A DNA stretch of 48,737 nt from Mesotaenium endlicherianum. Its lineage: Eukaryota > Streptophyta > Zygnematophyceae > Zygnematales > Mesotaeniaceae. Position 1 is the first letter of the stretch. Each line of letters begins with the position of its first letter. Under the pieces are notes generated by a model. That model was not told the origin of the DNA and ran no database searches. It worked only from the letters and a program-made list of their open reading frames with translations. Location: the NCBI GenBank assembly GCA_009602735.1, contig WELA01003673.1, forward strand, positions 1 to 48,737. Direction: 5' to 3'. Position numbers and translations under genes: made by a program. Of the stretch, positions 24,301 to 36,000 are shown one piece after another.

Positions 24301-24790
24301 CTGGCTGCAGAAGATTTGCACTCAAGGGGAAAGATCCCGAGGAGTTCACTTCATCTCTTGACTGCTGTGGGCGGAGTTATCCGAAGCTGTCAACTCCTCT
24401 ATGCTCTAAATGAATGATATTCTGTTGTACGGAAGCTGAAATTTCAGAATGTTATAGGAAGCTTTGAAGTGCCTTTCTTCACGTTGTTGGCTGAAAAGCA
24501 TGCGGATAAGACATTTCCATAGTTAGTACACTCTGAAGCTCTGTCGTGCCCTCTTGCATGAACCTGACAAGCTCGTGCCAAGATGTGTATCGGTCATTGA
24601 GCAGGTGGGTACAGGGCCACATACAAAGTTCTTTGCAATATCCGGGACTGTCATACTACTCCCGTTGTACTACATGCTGGTCCCGCTGGTGGGCCTCCAA
24701 GTGTTTCCAAAGGAGCACATAAGTAACATCATCGACAAGTACATGGTGTTCATTGGTGGTGCGCTGGTGCTGCTGTCTGCAGCACAGTAA
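19327..24790 (+). CDS. Plastid-directed UbiA-family prenyltransferase, five exons
   Basis: Exons 19327-19484, 21579-21840, 22420-22624, 23970-24169 and 24605-24790 join with GT-AG introns in phases 2, 0, 1 and 0 to give 336 residues. The ATG is preceded by an in-frame TGA. The first exon is Ser/Arg-rich and poor in acidic residues, like a chloroplast transit peptide. The catalytic loops are both present: NDVFDFRSGVD in exon 2 and MDVNDVAGD in exon 4, the Asp-rich motifs that hold Mg-diphosphate. Hydrophobic stretches between and after them fit a multi-span membrane enzyme that moves a prenyl chain to an acceptor. The second motif and the following LPVRFG resemble geranylgeranylglycerol-phosphate-type UbiA enzymes more than the tocopherol, chlorophyll or ubiquinone enzymes of land plants. 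The acceptor is unknown. It converges with the AAA gene. Confidence 0.85.
19914..20048 (+). repeat. Polypyrimidine (CCCTCTCT) tract in UbiA intron 1
   Basis: About 135 bases of nearly pure C and T on the plus strand, built from CCCTCTCT-like words. It generates spurious Pro/Ser-Leu and Arg/Glu/Gly-rich reading frames on the two strands. It lies within the first intron. Confidence 0.9.
21263..21307 (+). repeat. (CT)n microsatellite in UbiA intron 1
   Basis: About 22 perfect CT units, followed by a looser ATACACAC/ATGC-rich tract to about 21350. A (CA)n run at about 22003-22026 lies in intron 2. Confidence 0.95.
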
Positions 24791-25452
24791 GGCCACAACA
24801 ATCTCACAGAGGTATGACGTGCTTGTGTTGGGTAATTAACTTAATTTAATCCTCAGGAGGTTGAGAAGAAGTTAAGTTGGAGTTAGCTTCTTTTGGCTTT
24901 ATACCTTTGGCTATCAGGGGTTGGGCAACAAGTGAGAAAATGGTATAGGTTTTCTAGACTCAAATTGTACTTTATACTCATCTTCATACAAATGTATACA
25001 TTGTATATAGTGTAGAGGATTGTGCTTTTGACTGTTCAAAATTGCCGTTAGTAGTGCTACGAAGGATAGTGTAGATGCAGATAACGTGTTAGGTGGGCTT
25101 GTCGAAACCTTCAGCCCAAGTGTATATATAGGCTGTGTTGTTATGAAGTAGTCCCTTTTTTTTGAAACCCTCTTTCATGTTTCATAAGCCTCATCACTGG
25201 AAAGTTACATATGCCCTTAATGTGCCAACTATATGAAATGGTTCTCATGTTAACGCACTTATTTCCTGCGTAACTTCGGTGAGGTTCAACTGTGTAGAGT
25301 GGAATATGCAAAGAGTCACGCTCTGGCCCGCTTCACAGCTCTATTGAAAAAATCTTAAGGGAAATGATTCTCAAATGGTAACTGGACGGAATAGTCATGT
25401 ACCACAAGAAAGTGCCTGGCACAATATTGCAAATGATTTCCAGTGATGGTAA
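24791..25452. other. Convergent 3' spacer between UbiA and AAA genes
   Basis: Both flanking genes end here, so it should hold both 3' untranslated regions. It is AT-rich. No coding sequence or RNA gene was seen. Confidence 0.6.
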
Positions 25453-28400
25453 TCAGCTGCGCATGTGCTCTCTTGTGTTTCCAGCACTGCTGCTTTTGCT
25501 CTGAATCCATGCAGCTGGCTTGTATGTCAGCAAGGCTTCCTGCAAACTCACACCGAAAACAGCGGAATGTAGGACCTACTCAGCTTGATTGGGGGCAATG
25601 CTGCAGCTACTCGACTGTTAACACCTTACAGCCATTGAATTTCAGGTCATTAAGATCGATGCAGCAAGAATCACACATAAAGCTACACAACCGCCTCATG
25701 TACGAACATGCCTCTGCGGAAGGGGTCATTCAGCAATACCTGGAAGTCAATAACAGAGATACTCCGTACTGAAACTTCAGGCGGCTGCTCAGCCCCTGCC
25801 ATGTCCTGGTGCTTCAGCTGTCTGATAGTTTCTCTCACAGGCCGCATGCAAGCCTCCCGGCACAATGCCTTCAGGTCTGAGCAGCTGTCCCCATCACTCC
25901 AGTCACAAATGATCATCATGTGCTCTGCCGACGAGCCATGTCCGGCCGAAGCAAGGTCAAGTGGAGATCATGCTTTCGCACTTCGGACAGTAGAAAAGCA
26001 GATTACATGACTGTTCAGAATGATCCTATGTGGATGCTGACGTGCATCATATGCATCCACTAGTTTATGACTATCGATTAGTATTTGGACTAGCACAACA
26101 TGTGCAGCTGAACTACAAGTGCGAATAAGGCACAGTACTGCTGTGACACAAAACAGTTCTTCATGATACTCACCCATACACCATGCTTTCAATCACCAGT
26201 ACGAGCTCGATAAGATCAAGAAAAATTCTCACCTATAGCCCTCTGTCTCCTCAGCAATATACCTACCATTCGGAAAGAAAACTTATTAGTGCAAGCAAAC
26301 CAAGCTGGCAGAAAGTTTTTTGACAAGGATTTGCAAATATAAAAGACACAAATACATTGACGGCCTGTCTAGTCCTAAAATACTCTCATGTCCACCACTC
26401 TAGAATGTACAGAGATGCATTGCATATGAAAATTTAATTACTCCTAGGCAGTTCATCATAATAATATATGAGACAACATGAACAGTATCTCTGCCAGTAA
26501 TGGAAACAAAGAATGGCCCCATCCTACACCTGTCCAAGTCCACAATTTATGGTGAATCGAGGCCTCACCTCAGCTCTGTCTCGGAGAGCTGTGAGCACAA
26601 GTCGTGAAGCAGAAGGTCTACAATGTAGCCCCTGCTCCTGGCATCTGGAAGCGGCACCTGTACAAGTAGTCCAGGCTACATTCTGCACTTAAGAACTGCA
26701 GTCGCCACTTTCAGGGCTGTGACAAATTCTCAAACGACGGGGCAAAGCAGAATGCGAACAAGGTCAATGCCAGAAAACTAAGGGTGAAGGTGAAGGAAGG
26801 TGCTTGGAAAGGGACTCGGGAACTTAGTTCCTGGGGCGTACAAAGCTAAGTCAAGGAAGCACTAGGTGTTACCTCAATCCTCATTTCAAATCGCCGTTTC
26901 AAAGCCTCTGCACACAGGGTACAGACAATCAGCCGCGCAACAACAAATGGTTGAAATATATCCATAAGTCCCAAGAGCTTCCACCTTCGTCATGTCGAGC
27001 AACAAGTGAAGCAGGAAGTCAAAGGCTTACCGTCCAAGTCTTCGAGTCTATTGGTGGCTCCAAACATGTAGACCTGTACGGTGAATAACCTCAGTGGTGT
27101 GCAGGAGCAACCGGCCAAGAAGCAGAGGACGAGGGCGAATTCACAAGAGAAGACCTCATGAGCTTGTTTTCTATGACTATGCTACATTAATTGAAAAGTT
27201 ACGATGAAGAGATGAGAGTTAGTCAGAAAGCACCATACCTGGTCAGTAGGTAGGAGTCCGTTCATTTGAATCTTCAGTTACAAGTGCACCCATTTGAGTG
27301 ACAAGACCACAGTACACACGGGATCAACATTGAAGAACACATTTCAGTTTGTAGCCAACTTAACTGAAATTGGTTTCTTAGCGTAAAGCTGTCACCTCAA
27401 TTTGAACATGTCCAGACACACTATCCCCAGCCTATGATTCAGCCTAAAAGAAGTGTCTTCCTTGTCAAATCTGTAACAGTAAGTGCTCACCAGGAGCTCG
27501 GTAAAAATGCGCCGCGAAGCCAGGTCATCACCCTGAGATCTGCTCATGCCAAATGCGTCTACTTCGTCGATGAAGATGATGGACGGCCTTGACAGTTTTG
27601 CCAACTGGAAGAGTCCTGCAAATAATTGTTTTCAGCCACAAGGGAGGGATTAAGGGAGAGGAAGAGGGAGAGGAAGAGGGAGAGGGAGGGGGAGCGGGAG
27701 GGGGAGGAGAAGGGGGATTGAGGAGGGGGACGCCAGGGNTCAGTAGGTAGGAGTCCGTTCATTTGAATCTTCAGTTACAAGTGCACCCATTTGAGTGACA
27801 AGACCACAGTACACACGGGATCAACATTGAAGAACACATTTCAGTTTGTAGCCAACTTAACTGAAATTGGTTTCTTAGCGTAAAGCTGTCACCTCAATTT
27901 GAACATGTCCAGACACACTATCCCCAGCCTATGATTCAGCCTAAAAGAAGTGTCTTCCTTGTCAAATCTGTAACAGTAAGTGCTCACCAGGAGCTCGGTA
28001 AAAATGCGCCGCGAAGCCAGGTCATCACCCTGAGATCTGCTCATGCCAAATGCGTCTACTTCGTCGATGAAGATGATGGACGGCCTTGACAGTTTTGCCA
28101 ACTGGAAGAGTCCTGCAAATAATTGTTTTCAGCCACAAGGGAGGGATTAAGGGAGAGGAAGAGGGAGAGGAAGAGGGAGAGGGAGGGGGAGCGGGAGGGG
28201 GAGGAGAAGGGGGATTGAGGAGGGGGAGGCCAGGGATATGAGGTAGGGAGAGAGGGGAAGGTGGGAAGAGAGAAAGGGAGAGGCAGAGAGGGAGGAGGGG
28301 GAGAGAGGGGGAGAGGGAGAGGAAGAGGGAGAGGGAGAGTGGGTGAGAGATAGAGAGAGTCCTGCAGCTTTGCAACAGCAGGACGCTACCACTATGAAAA

Positions 28401-31080
28401 TGTTAGGAAGTGAAGACCAAGAGGTACAACCTGTATTGTCAAGAAGTTAGAGGTTGAAGGTTACCTCTGATGATCCTGCCAGTCAGAGCAGGACATCAAT
28501 AGACGATAGTAACATGTGAGAGGTAGTCATCATAGCACAGAATCAATTCGACTGTGTTTTGTTTTTCATGGCTGAAAATCCAACAACCAGGTAAACCACA
28601 TGACAATACACAATGAAGCTACATATACCTTTCACTTTCACCAGTCCACTTTGAGAGAAGCGCAGACTGCATGCACATCCGCAGCAACCACGAAGCACGT
28701 CATGAAAAGGATGAAGACTGGTAACACAAATTCTTTCTTTCCAGCTACATAATTGCAGATTTAGGGCCCAAAGTCAAAGGTTGGAGAGGGATACCCACAG
28801 GAGTCACGCAGAAGAACTTGAACCTGTCAAAAACATCATCCATACATTGCAATGTCAATTGCTTCACTCAATGGTCCCGTTATCTTTTGCTAACAAATGA
28901 TGCAGGGTAGGAGATACACTGGATGGGCATTTAAGAAACTGTACCCTGATTCGTTTGCAAGTGCCTCTGCTGCAACCAAGAAAAATAAGTATGATGTCAG
29001 CGATAGCTAAGTACAGCTTCCGCACTACAAGAGGTTCATGTATATTATGGACAAAACAGAACAGATGATGGTCAGCTGCATACTCTTCGTGCGGCCCACT
29101 CCATTAGAAGCTCCAATTGCTAGCTAGGAAATTGAGCGGATCACTGAGAACCCAAGAGCATACTTTCCTATCTATCATGCAGGTATTGTGCTCGAGACGT
29201 TCTTACCCAAAAGAGTTTTCCCTGCCACATGCATGTGACGACATTTATCTGAAGTTAGAATGGCTGAACCAACGAAGCAACCACACTTTAGTGTTTCTTT
29301 ATAACAATGTCTGGAATGAATTATATTATGGAAGGATGCTTCAAGGACCAATGACTGTGATTGTATGCTTTCCCAGCCTTGCAGGGGTCGTTATTCCTAG
29401 TACCTGTTCCTGGCTTTCCATAAAGTAAAAAATTGGTTGCAGGGGATCTGATTCCTGCATTAAAAACAAATGTATATCATAACTGAAAGACATTATCAAG
29501 ACCAACATCCAGACAAGCGGTCTTTTTCAATTCATACTCCAGGTCAGTAACAGCCCTGAGGATCAGTGAGGTGCTTACCTTGAAAGAGAGCAGGGTACTT
29601 GAGTGGTAACAGAAAGTTTTCCATCAGACTCTCCTTGACCACCTCCTGCCAGAGGAAGAAAGAGAGAGCTTTACTTTTAGGCTCTGTGTCAAGATACTAC
29701 ATGAAAGGCAGTAAGAAGTGACAGTCGTTTGGAATAATTACCATTCCAGCAACATCGGACCATTGCGTTGTAACTTGCTTCAGGCAAGTTTGTTGTAAGC
29801 CTTCGAGAATCTCAAGATTGTCACAAGCCTCCGGATGCTCGGAATAAGTACCATCATCACCATCTTCACATATATACGCTTCGTTCTCATCTACTAAATC
29901 CTCATCACAAGAAATCTCACTACGTTGAGGTGATATCTTGGACAGCAGCCTAGTTCTCCATTCATTTTTTCTGTGTAGGTGAAAATCAGAGATACCATTT
30001 GCCTGTCAGCTTTGCTCAACAAGCGGACGTCATGCCTCGAGTTCATTGATAAGAATGTAATGACTGAGGTTCATATGTTCTCCTATGCCTCTCACCGAGT
30101 CCTAATTGTCTCCTCTGCACACTTTATGGCTGCCTGCACATTGAAAATTATAACATGTCAGAGGTAGTAAAGTCTGGACCCGGAGCTGGGGCTTAACTGC
30201 CAGTAATAATTTTCTTGGTACAAGGAGGAACCTTGCATAACAAGAAATTTTTTTGCCTTGAAACTTTTATGAAATACTCAATTCTGCTATTTGTCACCTT
30301 ATGAAGTTCCCTATAGCCTTGGAGACTGGCAGCTGTTGAGAGATAGGTTTCAGCGGATTGATAGTGTTGGATGCTGCAAGTTCAAATTAAGCTCAGCTGA
30401 TGTAAGGATGTTCAATAATACTTCGAATGGAGCCTCAGATAGAGTGACTTCTTCAAGAAGGTTTAGGGCATGGTGCCTCAGATGAAGAAACTTCATTTAA
30501 GAAGAATAGAAATGCTTCACTAGAACCCAGGATTACTCTGTACTGCAATGTGGCATATTCCCCCGCAAGATTTTCAACTTAGAAAGTCCACACACTGTCG
30601 TACAGGCGAAATTCAAACTGGCATATTGTGCACACCAAACTTTGTCGTGTCACCACTAGCTCTAAGTTTGGCTTTATACCAGGGTATGACATTCCTTGTG
30701 AATATTGCTTCATCTTGCTGTTTGTCGATGGCTTCTTCGACGTCTAACGCCAACAATGCCCTGCGATACATTGGACTGATTTCATCACGAAAATAGGCAA
30801 GAAAAGAAAATAGACGAGCACCCTCGTCCTCGACAACCTATGCAAGAGTACGAAAAGAGAACTTCAGCGAATTAGGAGTCCCCAACAGTCACAAAAGATC
30901 AGATACTACTCGGATGACCTACTCTTTCAGAGCATTTTGGAGTAGACTTTCAGTCTTATGATCATCTCTCGTAGTCAGTGCTGCTAATTTTGAAACGTGT
31001 AGATCAATCTCATTGGTGCCAGCACACTTGGAACTTGATGGTGCTGAAGATTGGCTCTCGTCATCCATGTTGATGTGCAT
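25453..31080 (-). CDS. AAA+ ATPase, Vps4/katanin/spastin group, many exons
   Basis: Sixteen in-phase exons were read: 29742-29970, 29579-29645, 29404-29454, 29207-29221, 28945-28969, 28799-28823, 28629-28666, 28465-28475, 27988-28112, 27893-27928, 27031-27073, 26873-26907, 26569-26657, 26233-26262, 25740-25896 and 25453-25539 (353 residues). They encode WSDVAGM, the P-loop GKPGTGKT split by a 15-base exon, LLSKWTGESER, Walker B IIFIDEVD, the SRR..TELL helix, GATNRLEDLDEALKRRFEMRI with the arginine finger, TEGYS, and the C-terminal helices around LKALCREACMRP. Relatives are hexamers that pull ESCRT-III or tubulin. N-terminal exons are likely at about 31080-30923 (ATG preceded by an in-frame stop) and 30837-30684, but their joins do not keep phase as read. 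Exons 27988-28112 and 27893-27928 are duplicated at 27491-27615 and 27396-27431 beside an assembly gap. Confidence 0.85.
27243..28235. repeat. 497-bp direct duplication around a single N (probable assembly artefact)
   Basis: 27243-27738 and 27740-28235 are the same sequence at an offset of 497. Base 27739 is N, and I noticed one mismatch (27731 C, 28228 G) close to it. Both copies carry the same two AAA exons. An unmerged overlap of two contig ends is the simplest explanation. Confidence 0.85.
28136..28345 (+). repeat. GA-rich purine tract in an AAA-gene intron
   Basis: Long stretch of GGGAGAGG-like words. A shorter copy at 27639-27737 is part of the 497-bp duplication and ends at the N. The purine run may explain why assembly failed here. 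Confidence 0.85.
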
Positions 31081-33051
31081 CTAGCTATGGCATCTCTTCA
31101 CCAGGCATATAACGCAGAGGAGACGGCTCAAGTTTTGAGCTTAACATAGAAAGGTAGATTGCCAGTTATGAACATTAAGTTTCAACTACGCGACGAAGCT
31201 GGAAGTGCATCTCGTGCAGCCTGTCGAACAACAAGCTTGCAGAAGCAGATAAAAGCTCCGGCGAAAGTCAGGTTGCACAACCTTTTGTACCAATTTGTTA
31301 ACAGCACGCTGCTTACGTGTGTCTTCAATACTTCATTGGCAATACGTTTTTTTCTGTGATGCCTTCAGGTTCCATGATGCCTCGAGGCTTGAACCTTCAG
31401 CAGCTAACTATGGGCACTGATGGGCACAGCAGTCGACAGCAGTCGACAGCAGTCGAGACTCGAGACCCGACAGTACTCGAGGGCTAGGTTCCCGAACGTG
31501 AAGTAAGCTTGGTTTGAAGCTGGTCCGGAATTCCGTAAGTACAGCGAAGTGGTGGAGAGAGCTTCGGTGTTTTTTTCGCGTTGGTTTGTGCAGGTTGGTG
31601 CAGGTTGTAACTTGTAACCAGGTTGTGAAGTTGTAACGAATGTATCGAGAGTGATCGGGAGTGATCGAGAGTGACCATCTCTACTGGTCCCCGTCGGAGG
31701 CCAGATGACACTAGATGGTGCCTGATGACGTCGTTAGATAAATCAAGAGCCGTATCGTACCCAGAGTCGTCGCCAGTCGTCGCGGTTCTGTGACCAAGTC
31801 GGGCGCCATATGCAAGTGCGACATGCGCTAGCTCAACAGTTGACCGATATGGTCACCGCTCATCACCACGAGTTCTCACTGAACGGTCTTGGTCTCTTAC
31901 CCGCTCTTACCATAACTTGCAGGATAGAGGGTATGTTGAAAATATGAAAGGAATGCTGATAGTCCTCGATATAAAGACTGGTATACTTGCAAGACTCCAA
32001 GGCCACCTTTTGATAGCTTCAAACATCGTCCAGATACTATGTGTGACTTAACTCAGAATCGCCTGCTGAAATAGTTGGATTTTACCCCTCATTGATGCTT
32101 ACTTAGTGAATCCAGCACTTCGAAGACAATGGTGCCATGAGCCTTCCTTTGATAGCCTTGTGGGGCCAGGGGTAAAACTGCTTGAAATTGCACTCAAGTG
32201 TACTTAGTGCTTCACTGTGAACATAAATTTAATGGAGAATCAAGTAACTTCTATGGACTACAATGAGTGCCTACAAGTGTAATTTGTACTTTAGTGGGGA
32301 CATGGAGAATCAAATAATTTCTACAGACTACAGTGACAACACAATACGAGAGTTTTGACTAATCAAATGTAAGTTTACTCCAGGAGTTCTAATATTTTGG
32401 GACTAGACTGCTAGCCTACTTTTGAATTTGGGCATATGCACCTCCAATAGAGAAATACATTGGCCCAAATATCTTACAATTCACGAGGTAACTACGATAC
32501 AGAATGAAACCTAGGCTTGATCCTAAACAATGTCATGTCCAAATACTGTATCTACTCATTCCAGCCTGAACACCATCCTACCACAACACTTTATTAACAA
32601 CTACAAGCTAGGTCAACAATCAACAGAGCTGATGACAAAAATGGAACACCCGAAAAGTCTGAAAACAAGCACTTCTCAGTCAAACGTCTCGTTCTCTCTC
32701 TCATATTATCTGCCTACACAAAACCCCCTTTTTTGTTCAACTAAGAACAGAGCAACAGCTGTCTGAAGCCCACATGAACTAACCTTGATGTAAGTTAAAT
32801 TGAAGCCACTTATTCATCTGCACTAGCTCTGAGCCAGCATGGCTCCAACAGGAACACGAACACCAGATAGTCAGCGGTAATCCACCCGATGGCGATGTTC
32901 TGAACAGATTGTGGAAGAGTTTTGTGCAGGCCAAGAATCCCCCCGCCTTAACAAACTAAGTACCAAGGAGAGACTGCACCAGACCACACATTGGTGCAGC
33001 CATTTAGGGACGTCCCATCAAAGTCTGATAAAAGAAATTTATCTTTGAAGT
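31081..33051. other. Intergenic DNA between AAA and RWP-RK genes
   Basis: About 2 kb holding the upstream region of the AAA gene and the 3' end of the RWP-RK transcript. Short tandem words occur: AGCAGTCGAC three times at 31429-31457 and GAGTGATCG-type repeats near 31650-31680. No coding sequence was recognised. Confidence 0.5.
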
Positions 33052-36000
33052 CTACCCTAGTTGCTTGCCAAAAAGAAGAGGAGTGTTAGAACCTGGGGTA
33101 TCAGAAGGGACCTTCTGCAGCTCGACTGCTTGGAGGGGAGGAGGGGGAGGGGCAAGGGGCTGCTGTCCCAGCAGCTGTTGGTTGTAAGGTGACGGCTGGG
33201 ACATCCAGTAGTGCTGAGCAGCTGCCATTGCCGCCGGGTCATACATAATATTCCCGCTGCCGGGTGCGTATGGACCCCACCCAGGGGGCAGCACCCCGGG
33301 CATGGGAAACATGGGAAACATGGGCCCACAAGATGGCGGCAGGCTCGAGGGGCGCGGAATCGCAGGAGCAAAGGCTTGCTGCTGCATCATCGGCAGCTGG
33401 TAGGAGTGCGGGTAGCTTGGAGAGTGCGGGAAGCTGGGGCCGAAGCCAGGCATTGGGGGATAGTACGGGTTGAAGAGAGCAGCCGCAGCAGCGGCAGAAG
33501 CAGAGGGACCGGGCCCAGCAGGGGCAGGGGGCATGCACTGGGCCGCCGCCTTGGAGGGGTTGAGCATCTCAGCAGGGGGCAGGAGCGGCGGCATCACAGG
33601 GGCGCCGTCGGAGGGTCTCCAATGCTGCGCGTCCTGCCGGCAGTCCCTGGGCGTTGATGGGTCAGCGAGAGCGGTGCCATCACTTGGGGCATGAGGGGGG
33701 CAGTGCTGTGACGGCGTCGGCGGCGTCGGCGGCTCCTGCTGGTGGTGCTCGTGCTGCTGCTGCTGCTTCTGTTCCCGCCACCGCTGCTGCTGCTTCTGCT
33801 GCTCACGCTGGTGGTGCTTGTGCGGCTGCTGCTCCTCGTGATGCTGCTGTTCATGCTCCTGCTGCTGCTGCTGCTGCTGCTCGCACTGATGCTGATCATC
33901 ATGCTGCTGCTGCTGGGAAGGCGGGAAGAGGGCCAGCAGAGCGCCAGCCGCCTTTTTGGGCGAGGCGGACCCGTTCATACCTGCGTCCGGGCAATTGGTC
34001 GCAAAGAACTTCCTGGGGTGTGGGCTGTCGGCCCGTTGCCGCACGTTGCGAGGGTTGCTGTCCAGAGAGAGCTGGCAGCTCTGCTGGTGGCTGGGCCAGT
34101 CTTCTGAGCTCCTGGGGTGCCCGCCATAGCCACCTGCAACATCCTGGCAGGCACCGCCGTCACTGGCGGCAGCAGCTGCAGGGCAGGACGAGGGTGATCT
34201 CTGGGCGCCGTCGCCAGAGGAGGGCGAGTTGGCACTTGGGGGACGAGGCAGGGGGCGGAAGGCCGAGCGCTCGCTGCTGGTGAAGCGGACGGACGGGGAG
34301 ACGTCGCAAGCAGCTGCTGGCTCCTCGGACGAGGCGTACTTGTCGCCGGTGTGCGGGGCAGGAGACATGCACACGTGCTCGCCCCCGCCACTTGCACCTG
34401 CGCCTGCACCTGGACTGCAGACGGTGGGCGGCTGGTACGCTCTCGCGTGGGGCCTCGAGTGGTGGGAGAGTGCGTCGGCGCGAAAGAGCACGTCAACCAG
34501 GGGCTTCCCAGCGAGCAGCAGCGGCCGTGAATCCGTGAGTGCCACGCCCTGCGCGCACATCCGCGCATGCAGGGCCTCCTGGACCACGTTGGTGCGGGGG
34601 GGGGCGGGCTTCTCGCCGCTGTCTGCGGCCCCGCCCAGCTGCCTGAGCAGGTCCTGCGCCTGGGGCTTGTGCTCGCACTTGTGGTGGTGATGATGATGCC
34701 CACAGGCGTGGCTGAGGCCGGTGTCTGCTGCGCTCCTCCCTTGGTGGTGGTGCCCGCAGCCGCCGCCACCGCCGGGGCCGTCTGAGCCATGCTCTGGGCA
34801 TCGCGAGTTCACGCTGCCGCCGCTCGAGGCAAGATGACTGGCCCCCCAGCCCTGGCCGGGCTGCTGCTGCAGGGGCTCCTTGCCGCAGCGGCAGGCGTGG
34901 TCATCGGCGGAGGGGGACAAGGAGGAGGCAAATGGTGGCGGCGCCGCCGCCGCCACCCCCGCACAGCAGTGCTGCGAGGGCCCCCGGCAGTGCGAGGCCT
35001 CCCCCTCGGAGCTCGAGGAGGTCGTGCACGAGCCGTCCACGTTGTCGGAGCGCTTCAGGCAGTTGCACTTCACCTTCCCCAGCTTCAGGTGCGCTGAAAT
35101 GACGAATAAAAAGGCCCAGCCACAGCCACAGCCACGCATAAAAGAGGGAGCAGCGTACGAGCGAGCAATGCACGAGCCAGCACAGGAGAGGTCAGCGTGC
35201 CGGGTTTAAAAATGGATGGCAGTCGCGGGCACAGTTGGGACGGCATTTGGCAGCCTGGCTGTTGTGGAGTGCGCCAAGCTGTAAGTTTCAGAAAAAATAC
35301 AAGAAGGGCAATGGCACAAATAGTGGGCATATTCCGAGAAGCATGTGCTGCAAGGGTAAAAAAGAGCCACAGGATTGGGGGGAGGAGTGGAGAAGAGAGG
35401 CGAGAGAGAGAGAAGAAGCTAACACATTGTGCACTAGCGCAAGGCAAGCAAATCCCAAACACTCTGTGCAGACGCCGGGAACAACAGAAGGAGGAGAGGC
35501 ACAGCCACAACCATCGCATCTCGTACCTGCCGAGTTTGGATTCCTTAGTAGGAAGTCTCTTGTCTCCCTTATCGTCTCCAGCTTCTTCTGCCTCTGCATG
35601 AAAGAAAGCAGAGCCAAACGTGTGAGTCTTCATGCCATGCACGTGCGAGCAAGCAGTACCAGAGCAATAACACTTGGCAGCCAACTCGGCCAGAATGATA
35701 GGCACAGCACTGATAGTGTCTGATAGGGCCCTTGCAGCTGGCACTACTACCTTGCAAATGAGCACCCAGTGCAACGCTGCACAGTGCAGCTAGCAGCAGG
35801 CCGCAAGCATCTTCCCTCTCAATGACACCCGTCTCCAGGCATAGGAAATGCAGCGCACGAGAGCGTCTCCCCTCCGTGATAGCCCTTCTCTACGCGCGGG
35901 AAATGCAGCCAGCAAGGTCTCCTTCTAAGGACAGCTGCCTCCAGGCACAGGAAACGCAGCGTGCAGCGTGCAAGCGTCTCCCCTTGACAACAGCCGTCTC

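Noticed and set aside
33654-34283. Plus-strand frames opposite the RWP-RK tail (Ala-rich and Leu-rich)
   Set aside because: They are antisense shadows of the Gln/His codon repeats. The minus-strand frame joins in phase to four upstream exons.
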